A stretch of 64,000 bases of DNA. It comes from Fragilariopsis cylindrus CCMP1102. Its lineage: Eukaryota > Bacillariophyta > Bacillariophyceae > Bacillariales > Bacillariaceae. Within the stretch, counting starts at the first letter, position 1. Every line of letters starts with the position of its first letter. Shown here piece after piece: positions 34,215 to 44,419 of this stretch. A program made the translations under genes and the position numbers. Location: positions 1 through 64,000 of the forward strand of contig FMBT01000309.1 in the NCBI GenBank assembly GCA_900095095.1, given 5' to 3'. The notes beneath the pieces are model-generated. The model was not told where the DNA came from. It saw nothing but the letters and a program-made list of their open reading frames with translations, and searched no databases.

Positions 34215-35482
34215 ATGTACATTAGAATTGTTGCTATTTCACTCTTGGTCGCAATGACTACGAACCAAGCTAGTGCGTTCACTGTCGGTGGAACATTCCT
34301 CTCTGTGGTAGAAAAGGCAGCCTTAGAAAAGACGGCAGAAGCTGTAGCAACGGCCGGTAAAGGTATTACAGGTATGTATTAAAGATGGTGGACGATGTTA
34401 GCATGAGCGTCCTTCTATTCGTTGTACCATTGATAGCTCTTTCACTTTTTATCTCCGATGTCGTCTTAATCATGTTTCTTCAATTAATTATCACAGCATG
34501 TGACGAAGGGCCAGCCACAATTGGTGGTAGGTTTGATGATGTAGGAGTTGAGAATACTGAGGAGAATCGTAGATTATATCGCCAAATGCTATTCGAGGCG
34601 CCTGGTTGTGAGGATTTTTTATCAGGTGCCATTTTGGACCCTGAGACTCTCTATCAAAAATCGGATGGTGGTGTTCTCTTCCCAGAGCTTCTCACTAATA
34701 AGGGTATCGTACCTGGTGTGAAACCACACTTAAAAATTTTTACTCTTCCTGGTACAAATGGCGATACTATCATGCAGGGACTTGATTCGTTAAATGTTAG
34801 ATGCCAAGAATACTACGCTGCTGGTGCTCGTTTTGCAAAATGGAGAAGTCCCCTAGTTATTGATATGGAAAAGAAATGTCCAACGGATTTAGCAATTCGA
34901 GCAAATATGCAAGATCTTGCTCGATATGCTCTTATTTGTCAGAGTGAAGGTCTGATGCCTATTGTCGAGCCTGATATTAGCTTGTCAGGATCACACACGC
35001 TTGAAGAGGCTATTGATATTAATATTCGAGTACAATCTGAGCTGTTCAAGGCAATGATCGACCATGGTGTATACATGGCTGGTTCGACATTAAAACCTAA
35101 TGTTGTAAATCCTGGAAAAGATTGCCCTATTAGCTACACAGTGGAAGAAATCGCAGAGGCAAACATTTTTGTCTTCGAGCAAAGTTTTCCGGTTGCTATG
35201 AAAGGTTGCAATTATCTTTCTGGTGGACAAAACCTTGCTAATGCTTCCGCTCGTTTGAGTGCCATCAACAAGGCAAATAAGAAGGGACCTTGGAATTTGT
35301 CCTTCTCATGGAGTCAAGCACTACAGTTACCAATACTTGACCTTTGCAAAGGAAAAGACGGTCTTCAACTTGAAGAAATGAGCAAACTGTATGTAAAGGA
35401 GTTGGCCATTGCAGGAGCTTCAGCTAGAGGTGAACATGAATGGAAAAAAGGAGAAGGCGACCATGTTGGTGTCAAAAAATAA
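34215..35482 (+). CDS. Class I fructose-bisphosphate aldolase with plastid-type presequence
   Basis: Splits fructose-1,6-bisphosphate into two triose phosphates (Calvin cycle or glycolysis). Exons 34215-34371 and 34497-35482 (125-nt intron, phase 1) give 380 residues. The presequence MYIRIVAISLLVAMTTNQASAF-T is cut at an ASAF site, the standard diatom plastid signal. Class I features: ATIGGRF, RQMLFEAPG, FAKWRSPLVID, PIVEPDI, the Schiff-base lysine in GSTLKPNVVNPG (about residue 251) and NYLSGGQ. Diatoms have several plastid aldolases; a class I enzyme of this kind (FbaC5 in Phaeodactylum) sits in the pyrenoid, so this may be its counterpart. No metal-binding class II motifs are present. Frame intact. 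Confidence 0.93.
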
Positions 35483-35830
35483 AAATAATTTGGGTGATTT
35501 TAAAACATATTATTTTATCTGTAGCTCTCGCATGATTAAAAATTGACTAAAAGAATTTGGAACTGAGTTATGTTAATGAATTAATTATTCTAATTCTACT
35601 TTAGCAAATTTGTGTTGAAGAAAATAATAAAAAGCAAACCGAGTTTACATGCATATTGAACATATTAGTGGTTCAATTTGTACTCGGAAGCTTATGCTTA
35701 TTCGATAGCCGTAAAGATATCCATGTTGAGTGATCTTCCTAATTCAGTATTATTTACGTGACCGTAGTATCTTCATTCTACTTTAAAAAATGAATCGCTA
35801 CTTTTGAATACAAGTTAATTTCCACACAAC
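35483..35830. other. convergent 3' spacer
   Basis: Between the ends of the aldolase (plus) and SpoU (minus) genes; AT-rich 3' UTR sequence, nothing else seen. Confidence 0.4.
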
Positions 35831-36526
35831 TTAAAGTACTATACGATGATCATTTCGTATCAATCTTTTTTTATAGTCTTGAAATCTATATAAAACAATA
35901 CTGGTTGCAACATTGACATTCATACTAGCCGTTCCAGCTCCGTACTGTGGAATTTGGATCAATGCATTGCAATTTTTAAGATGTACTGGTAGTATACCCT
36001 GTCCCTCATTGCCCATAAAAATTCCAATATTCTTTTCATTTTTTGGATAATAGGTACTTTCAAAATATTCATCATTGAGTAATTGACTAGTTTCATCAAT
36101 TTCTACACCAATTAAGAATATTTTTGACTTTTCTATGTACGCAACACAATCTTTCCATTTTGGGAAACGCGTCAACAGTATCTGTCCATTATTAACTGCC
36201 TCCTGAAATGGTAATGGGAACATATCTTTACGTTTTGAATTATTTTCTTGTCCGACCAATAGTACCTCACAACATTCAAATGCGATACTTGTCAGTAACA
36301 TAGCTTTAATGTTAGTAATTTTCTGAATATTACATATAACTAAGGAAAGCCTTGGTGCTTGCTGTTGTTGGAGATGATGCGTCTTGGACCTCTTGTTGTC
36401 GTTGTCGTCTTGTACTTTTTGCTCCTTCTCCTCCTCCTCCTCCTGCTGCTGCTGCTGTCGTTGTACTGGTGGCTCCTTCTTCTCCTCCTCCATTATTATT
36501 GTACTTTCAATATTTTGTTCCTGCAT
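35831..36526 (-). CDS. SpoU-family RNA 2'-O-methyltransferase
   Basis: 231 residues, one exon. After a charged, Gln/Glu-rich N-terminus (1-55) comes a compact SPOUT knot domain: LSLVICNIQKITNIKAML (motif with the conserved Asn-rich start), FLIGVEIDE, then the SAM-binding knot IGIFMGNEGQGI (usual pattern GNExxG) and IQIPQYGAGTASMNVNVATSIVLY (usual pattern IPM.G...SLNV..A). The catalytic Arg expected near the N-terminal motif of many SpoU enzymes is not obvious. Targets are tRNA or rRNA riboses; which one cannot be told. The ATG at 36524-36526 is the first in frame. No presequence, so cytosolic or nuclear. Confidence 0.85.
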   Translation of the reverse strand: MQEQNIESTIIMEEEKKEPPVQRQQQQQEEEEEKEQKVQDDNDNKRSKTHHLQQQQAPRLSLVICNIQKITNIKAMLLTSIAFECCEVLLVGQENNSKRKDMFPLPFQEAVNNGQILLTRFPKWKDCVAYIEKSKIFLIGVEIDETSQLLNDEYFESTYYPKNEKNIGIFMGNEGQGILPVHLKNCNALIQIPQYGAGTASMNVNVATSIVLYRFQDYKKRLIRNDHRIVL

Positions 36527-37000
36527 ATTTAAGAGAGTAATTTGAACACAATCAATACATCTATGGTACAATTCATGTACAGTGCTTACAGATCATTTCG
36601 GTTGACCATCGTCAATCCATTATCCATTTATTTTATTTTATTTTACTTCGAGTAATACTGACTAACTAACGTAATTCTAGTAAGAAAGTGAAGGAATGTA
36701 TTCAGTATGATGGGTCGTCGAGTCGAGTCGTGCATAGTATCGACTCGTGACTCGATTTGTAGACATTAGGAATGTCACTTTTCTTGTGAATTCAAAAACC
36801 ACACGAACATTTCAAATTCCAACATTTTATTTTAGAATACAGTTAGTTGCAATAAACATAGTAATTACTTTCTTGTGTCTCTAAATCCTTCCAACAAGAT
36901 CGACACAGCAACTATTCTAGGAACAAAGTGTTTCTCTTTCGCCGGCTTCGGATCACTATAGTACTAGAGACTTTTAGCGAATATCTAATCTATCGCAATC
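36527..37000. promoter_or_regulatory. divergent promoter region, SpoU / SGNH-like gene
   Basis: About 470 bp between divergent start codons. An imperfect inverted repeat of GAGTCG/CGACTC words lies at about 36716-36762, including TGACTCG, a bZIP-like half-site. Regulation by it is unproven. Confidence 0.4.
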
Positions 37001-40000
37001 ATGCAAGTTTTGGAGATGGAAGAAGTGGAAAGCCTCGTCAGCAATGCAAGTCGCAAACGTCTGGGAAATGTCAATGGAAAGAAGAGGACTAGGAAAGATT
37101 CTAGTGTGGCTGCATGTGCAAGTCTATGCAGTAACTCCTTGCCGAAATTGGTAGTTTTTGCCTGTCTAATTTTGATCGGTATATTGTATATGTCAGCCCA
37201 GAATGGCGGAGATGGTGGTATGGTGGAATTGGAAGATATTGAAACCAAAGCCCCTCATACCACTACAAACAGTAGTATGTCAGAAGTCAAAGTCACCCCT
37301 ATGCCTACGGATAATATTCAAATTGCTGTACCATCACCACCACCTGTTGAAATTCCAAAAACAACAACTCCTCCGACAACTCCTCCGACAACACCTCCCA
37401 CGCCTCCTCCCGTAAAGGTTCCAGAAAATGTTGAAACTACAAGTACTACAGAAAATAAACCAGACAATAATAACGACGCATACCTATATTCGAAAGTTGC
37501 TACGATCCTTCCCCTAATCGATCATCCACTACCCAACGAGGAGGAGAAGGCAGCTCTGGATGAAAAATTCGGTCGATGGCACTTTTGGGATGGTGATGAA
37601 GATATGAGACCAATGGAAGATTATATTTCAAAGTTTCCCAATGGCGATGTACCAGGAGAAGATTTTCCTGATGATGTATGGCAAGCCGATGCTGTGTTTG
37701 TGAATCATATACTTAATGATGCTGATAATTTAATTGCAAGAGCGATGGAAGCTATATTCATCGAATACGGACACGGAAAACCATTAGAACCAGAGGGTAT
37801 GGCTGAAAGAATGAAAATGTTTCATTGGAGTAGAGAAGATCTCTCTGTATTAAATGCGAAGCCACCAGAAAAATACGCTAAACGAGGCGATAGAGGGAAT
37901 GGTGGATGGACAACCAAAAGAAGCTTTGATGGGCTTGTAAGACGTCTCCTACATGCAATGATGACCCAAGATACATTTACCGTAGTCAGTAAGTATCTAT
38001 ACATGACGCGTTCAGTTGTACTTGCACAGCAGGTCTGCCCGGAGCATTACTCGACTTGCGTATCTAATCTCAAATCTCGTCGTCTACCTTTTTTTTCTCT
38101 CTCTCTCTGTTTCTTACGTACACACATAAAGTGGGCGGTCATAGTGCAGCTCAAGGTCAAGGGTAAGAAATTGGAGAAAGAAAAAACGAACGAAAAATTA
38201 TGTATCATTTGTTGTCACATTCTATCTTTTGCGTCGAATGACATCTTACTTTTTCGTTTTTTACTGCATTTGATCCAATCTAATTTTTTCTTTAATATTG
38301 GTATACAGAAATCACTTCCGACAATCGTATATGATGCAATTTCACAAGGTAATGTATCCTATATTTGCTCGATTAGGCGTGAAACTTATCACTAGAAATG
38401 TAGGTCAAGGTGGATTAGGTACCATACAGGCAGGAATAGGGTCCGGTGGAATATATGGAGATGAAATTGACGTTCTACTGTGGGATTCTGGTACGTTCAA
38501 ATCAATAATTATAACCCTTAGGGTTTTTCCTTAAACTTTTCGAAAATAGAAAATGATTCTCTAAATTTTATGGAATTATTCCACGGAACGTCTTCCTCAC
38601 ACACACGCACATATTATACACATATTATACATGCATATATAATATATAGGTATGACGGAACCGGGTGCCGAACACGTTGATGTATTTTATCGTCAGGCCC
38701 TTTTGGCTGGTAAACGCATTCCAGTTTTATGGGGAGGGCCTTTCGAATTACTCAAGATGCTCCACGAAGAAGCTGACGTAGATGTTGGTGATTGGGGAAC
38801 GGCAATGGATGGAATTGCTGAGGTCGAGAGTCTCGAGCAGGCTAAGGAAATACCATGGGCAGCTAGATTTATGAAATGCAAACCCGAAGTCGAGGATATG
38901 TGTAAAGAAGAACCAAGATTTTGCTCTAAATGTTGGATTGATCGAGACGACAAAATCAAGCCTGAAATGAAACAATGGGATAAACCAAAAGGACAAGTAA
39001 AGTGGCACCCAGGATGGAGAGTTCACCAATTGATGGGGCGTAATCTTGCCTTTGGGATTTTGGAGGCACTCCAATCAGCCATCAATATTTGGAGTGAAGG
39101 AGTAATGGGTACGTTGCTTTGTTCTAACATTAGTATTATCCTATCTTGATATGAAATAAAGTGTTATCTGATCTATACGTTGAATACTTCTTACAATCTC
39201 TCTCTCTCTCTCTCTTATCATGAAAGGCGGCCCACCACTGGAGGATGACTACTGGCATGTCACTGAATACTACGAAAACATACGCAATAAGGTGAAAAAA
39301 TTAGACAAGTCTCTCGGCAGTTGTTACAAAATTGATGGCTCACTCCCCACCCGATTATGCTCGACCCCTATGAAGGCGAAAACACAGTACACTCCCCGAG
39401 CAAACTATGACGAAAGTGCGTTGGTTAGTATAATCAAACCTACCTCTGATGGTTATGTCCCCAAGAACGAAAAAGTAACGCTCTATGAAGGCCCAGATGA
39501 ACACAACACTTGTTTCGACATACCAACGGACGAAGTAGATGTTTTTAATGTCGTGACTGGTCGTCGAAGACTGAATGAAGACGATTTTCGACTTCCAAGC
39601 CGACTCGATTCTTCAAATTTTGATTCTTCTGCCAAAGATACCACTTTCCCATCAGTACGAAACCTTGAAGGCGATATCACTCCTGGAAAAGGTTGGGAAG
39701 TTTGGGGAGAACCACCGGGTCTATGTGATGGCACCTACAATGCAACTTGCAATAGATGGACAAAGGACGAATGTGTATTGTACGGTCATCACGATGCTCG
39801 AGGGGCAGTGATTGGAAATGAATACTCTGGTTGGTTGGTAATGACACTCAAGGAATTAAAGGAAGGTATCATTATCTTGAAGTTACACACATGGCACACT
39901 GAAAAGGAGAGTACAATAACTCAAGGATGGAACTCCGTTGATAACGTAAAAAGACGGCGGCGACTCGGCGAAAGCTCGATGCACTTTAATACAAGTACTA

Positions 40001-40299
40001 GTGAGTCGTTTCAGTACGAATCTGATAAAATAGAGAATAGGATGCTAATGAGAAGCTATGACACACCTAAGCTACCCGATGAATTTGTTTTTGAGTATGC
40101 AATTGATGGAGTGGTTACAACGTTGACGGGTAAGGAATTTTTGGAAAAAAAGAAACAAATTCAGCGCGTAGTTGAAACTATCACCATACTAGATGATCCA
40201 AACTTCACAGCAGAAGAAAAAGATGTTGAGATCGCCATACGTTTACGAGGTTCTGGGAAATCTATTGTTTTTGGTGTTTCCCATGTGTACTGGGCTTGA
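37001..40299 (+). CDS. Type II membrane protein with SGNH-hydrolase-like domain
   Basis: Five exons (37001-37988, 38132-38162, 38309-38490, 38650-39108, 39227-40299) give 910 residues; all junctions are GT-AG with matching phase. A cytosolic basic N-terminus precedes one membrane anchor (LPKLVVFACLILIGILYM, about 48-65) and a Pro/Thr-rich stalk with TPPTTPP repeats (about 120-145), the layout of Golgi enzymes. The core starts GGHSAAQGQGNHFRQS, where HSAA occupies the place of the nucleophile block of SGNH/GDSL esterases, then NVGQGGLGTIQ and LLWDSGMTEPG. The 31-nt exon 2 encodes most of the putative nucleophile block. C-terminal half: Cys-containing secreted-type sequence without a known fold. 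Large families with this block occur in diatoms. An esterase acting on glycans or cell-wall polymers is plausible but unproven. Confidence 0.72.
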
Positions 40300-40424
40300 A
40301 GCAGTAACTAAATATTACCACCAAGCAAAAACAAATTAAAACGACTGCAATTCTACAGTGTTGATTAATAGCTAAATAATATAATATAATATAATATAAT
40401 GAATATCTTATTGCTCTTAGGTAA

Positions 40425-43400
40425 TTAATCTCGAAGGTCGTCGAAGCTTTCGAAGCTATCGTCGTCATCATGATCCGCTACTGTTTGAAACTGACCCTCT
40501 GATGCACTGACATATGTTTGAAGCGAACTCCGAAGCTCAGAAATAAAATCTATTTGGGTCCTTTGCAAATTTTGTAGTTCCAAAAGATAGTTATCTATTC
40601 CATCACGTTCAGCATCGACCTGATTCACCGAGTTCATCTCATCCTTGACCATTTTAAGCCACCGGGACATGACAGACCTATGATTAGACACAAGAGCCTG
40701 TCCGGCTTCTTGCTTTTCTGGGACATTGACTTTGCGAGGGGGTTTTGCTTTCGCTTTTGCTTTGGGAATGTTAGGAGGCTCTGTCAGAGCTTCCAATGCG
40801 CATTTAGCCCCTACATCTATATGATGTATTTCGTCAACTAAATCATTTGTAACTTGATCTTCAAACCGTTCAATCCGGGAATTGTGGTCAATCATGCTGC
40901 GTTGCTGTTGCGGTGGTTGTTTTGTGGATAATCTAGAACATTGGATAGGTTTTTGCTTGGTTGGCTGTTGACACGTCGTTGGTAGATCGCCACTTTCAGG
41001 ATTGCGTTCTTTTACACGGTCTGCGTATCGCAAAGTGTTTAGAGTTTGATCGCAATTTCCAATATCTGGGCTAATACAAGCAACCATGCAACTTCGTGAA
41101 TTTTCTCCGACAAAACTATCTTTTAAAACTTGTGTCAATTTTGATCCACGAAATGGTATGTGAGACATTGATCCACCCGTCGCTAATGCTCGAATCACTT
41201 CTTTCAGTGCCAGGAGTGACGTATTAATCTCTGCACCTTCTAGTCGTGTGGCCTTACTCGAATTTGAAGTATCCGCACCGCGCTCACTTCCAGCAAGATC
41301 AATGAAAGTAAATCGACCATGTTCTATATTCTGTTTCCTCCCCTTCTTCATCAATTTGATCTGTAGTACAGCATGTGAACGAGAGCTATCTGCATTTCGA
41401 GAAGTGGTGCCAGTAGATCGATTCGCAGCACCCTCCTCGATCAGTTGCATTACATGCTCCGGAGCGTGGACGGGATGCTCAGTCAATCCAGGAAAACAAA
41501 CTTTCCCTTTACTGTCTTCGAGACATTTGATTTGTTTTCTTTCGTTCAACAAGTCGAATAGTTTTCCACTGTATATTTCAAACAACGAAACGTGGACCTT
41601 TAAATGACTATACTCTGGCATCTCCATCATTTTAAATATATCCAATGCTGCAAGATAATACAAACCAAGATTTGACTCGTCAGCTGTTCCTGCGTTAACA
41701 CCAGTTATATTGGAGCCCATCATAGTGTATGTTTTTCCACTACCCGTCTGTCCGTACGCGAATACTGTTGCCCACTGTCCATTGAAGAACGGCTCCACAA
41801 GATTCCGAAGTGATCGTTCGTATATTCCAATGTTGGTTGACGATTCATCAAAGACATTATCAAAAGCAAACGGCACAGTTTCCACCTCTTTTGTTAAGTC
41901 CACACGGGTCTTTGGTTGGTATGCAAGGATTCTTCCGTAACTGCCATAGTCCAAAGGATGAATAATATCAATTCCTCCCGTTTGTCTAGCTTCTGACTTA
42001 CTCAATGGACGTTTCCTAATAATGACCTTAATCCGCATATCGTAGTACTCATTTTCAGTCTCGACTTGGTCTCGAAACATGTCGTGTTCGGCCGCGTTGT
42101 CTTCCCGAAGGTAATCAATTTGGGTCGCCCACGATTCGACAATCTCATTTGACGATTGAGTAATAATAGAACTACGATCTTGTTTGGAGGAATGGACACG
42201 AGTCGATGATGAAATTGTAGGAAGCGTTTGGTGACAACGTTGGTGCTTTTGTAAAAGCATTGAATCTGACGCACTCATACTCTTACTCGAACGACTCGTG
42301 GTTAGTTTTGGTATACTTCGACTTTGATTTATATTGTAATTATTGTTCGAAGTAGTAGTAGCTGAGTTCTCATTATTTTCTTCAATGATAACATTAGTAT
42401 TTTTGTGATTGTTATTCTCTCCAGTCATTAATTCGCTGATGGGGGGTTGAAAATGATTTTCTAGTGAATCAATGCTCGCTGCGAGAGTAGTACGTCGTTT
42501 TTGTCTTGAGATGTCGTGGCTGCTGCTGCTGCTTTGAAAATCATCGATATCGCCATTCAGAATAGCGGATGAAGTACATTCCATCGCTAGTGACTGTGAC
42601 TCGGTAGTAGGTTGAGAAGAAGCTGCTGGTAACCTCTTTTCAGTTCGTTTGAATTCTTGTAGCTTGGACTTAGGTGGCTGTCGACTAGGAGGTTTATTCT
42701 GAGATAGATTTATTTTTTGTGACGTTTGTACTGTCGCTGGTGTAACTCTTGTCGGCCCTTTTTCAATGATACTATTCGTGAATTCATCTGAATTGTTGTC
42801 GACCGAATCATTTCCGCTCTGTTCATTAAAGGCAGATATACTAGAAGGAATGTCAGTTTTGCTGGAAATAGGATTAGATCGTGAGGGCACATTATCCTTA
42901 TGATTAACTTTCACTTCTTCCTCTTTGCTATTTTTCTTATACTTGCTTAACTTGGAAATTTTTTCTTTCATAGAATACGTTTGGAAGGAGGCTTCGAGAG
43001 AGAACTGTCTTGTTCTTCTTTGATATTTGTAGTCCTACGTTTGGAAGGAGGCTTCGAGGTAGGACTTTCTTGTTCGTCTTTGATACTTTTAGTCCTACGT
43101 TTGGAAGGAGACTTCGAGGAAGAACATTCCTGTTCTTCTATGGTAATTTTGGTTCTACGTTTGGAAGAAGGCTTCGAGGGAGAACTTTCATGTTCGTCCT
43201 TGATACTTTTAGTCCTACGTTTGGAAGAAGGCTTCGAGGGAGAATTTTCTTGTTCGTCTTTGATACTTTTAGTCCTACGTTTGGAAGAAGTTTCGAGGGA
43301 GAATTTCTTGTTCGTCTTTGATACTTTAGTCCTACTTTGGAAGGAGATTTCGAGGGAGAATTTTTCTGTCCGTCTTTGATAGGTGCAGGCTTTCTGTTTC

Positions 43401-43909
43401 ATTATTATTATGTTTTCTTTAGTGTCGTCTTTCTTCTTTTTTTTATGTTTCTTCACCAGTGTTCTTATTCGTTTGCTTCTTCGAGTTGGTTCAACTACTT
43501 TCTTTTCTTCTTCTTCTTCTTCTTCCCGCAAGGTATTTTCAGAATTTTTCTCGACATATTTGCTGTCATCGTTCTGACAGGCTTTGTCGTCGTCATTTTC
43601 ACTGACATAGTTTTTCGAGACTACTGCATCTACACGTTCTTCTACACTGATAACAGCCCTCCCACTAGGACCACCTCTTCCATCTCCCTTGCTGCTGCCA
43701 TCACTACTTTTATCCTTCACAGCCATTTTGATCCGCTGCACCAGATAAAATAATTTTCGACGATCATCAGGATCGGTCACACCAAGTGATTCAAAGTATG
43801 ATACGTCCAAGTCTGCCAAATGTGCAGGAGAAACGATCCCAGCAGCCTCAAAGGTCGGAACGACACTTCGTAAGCCGATACCATTCAACCACGTCGAAAC
43901 AAGACCCAT
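40425..43909 (-). CDS. Kinesin-13 with N-terminal SAM domain
   Basis: About 1,161 residues. Residues 1-65 are a SAM domain (WLNGIGLRSVVPTFEAAGI, LESLGV-like FESLGVTDPDDRRKLF). A 20-residue tandem repeat region follows (about 190-313). The kinesin motor lies centrally: IRKRPLSKSEARQ, FAYGQTGSGKTYTM (P-loop), NADSSRSHAVLQI (switch I), FIDLAGSERG (switch II), and the kinesin-13 hallmarks DYGSYGRILAYQPK..VDLTKEVE and LNTLRYADRVKE. Kinesin-13 proteins do not walk; they depolymerise microtubule ends in spindles and cilia. SAM-bearing kinesin-13s are known from apicomplexans. The SAM/repeat part and the motor part overlap by 4 bases in different frames (42968-42971); one missing base there unites them. 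A bicistronic reading is much less likely in a nuclear genome. Confidence 0.88.
42975..43379. repeat. 60-bp coding tandem repeat (about seven copies)
   Basis: Period 60 bp, marked by the recurring word ACGTTTGGAAG. It encodes about seven units of PSKRRTKSIKDEQESSPSK type in the kinesin-13 linker. The two most N-terminal copies (about 43280-43379) carry several 1-base deletions that cancel, so part of the protein is read in a shifted frame (KTNKKFSLE instead of KDEQENSPS). Confidence 0.88.
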
Positions 43910-44419
43910 GATAGTAACCTATGTTCTGTCTGCCGCTGCTTGCTTTTTGGCAAATTGCCTGGGTCCTGCAAGAAGTATTTGGTTTGTTGTAACAAGTTTA
44001 ATGTGAATAAACGAATCGAATCAACGCAACGATGGTCAATAAAATTCAAAAAATACGACGAAACAAACGACATCAAAAATATGCCGTTGCTTTGAATTTA
44101 ATCAGAATACTTTTAAGCGCCGTCCGGGCACGCACGCATAGTACTGATATAGTGTCTTGTGCGCGGAAGATGGCTGGTCCTGCATATTTTCATCATCATT
44201 CATTTTATCGTAGAATTTTACTCATCAAATACCACCCCACAACGAATTTTCAATTTTCATTTCATTTTCTTCACATTATATTATTTTTAATATCTTCACA
44301 TTATTTAATATTCATTCGACAACAACAAACACCCGCCACAAAAGATCTTTCTTTAATAGAATTTAAATTACTGTACAGTATTGCCATCTCTTCCCTCACA
44401 AGCTTACGCACGGTAACAC
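43910..44419. other. divergent promoter region, kinesin-13 / HA-repeat gene
   Basis: About 510 bp between divergent starts, AT-rich. No specific element recognised. Confidence 0.4.

Noticed and set aside
42968-42971. ATGA overlap as a bicistronic stop-start pair for the SAM protein and kinesin
   Set aside because: Nuclear eukaryotic gene; SAM plus kinesin-13 is a known single-chain layout, and one missing base joins them.
43010-43753. Long plus-strand open frames opposite the kinesin-13 gene
   Set aside because: Mirror of the 60-bp repeat and Lys/Glu-rich coding; Phe/Ser/Leu-rich shadows.
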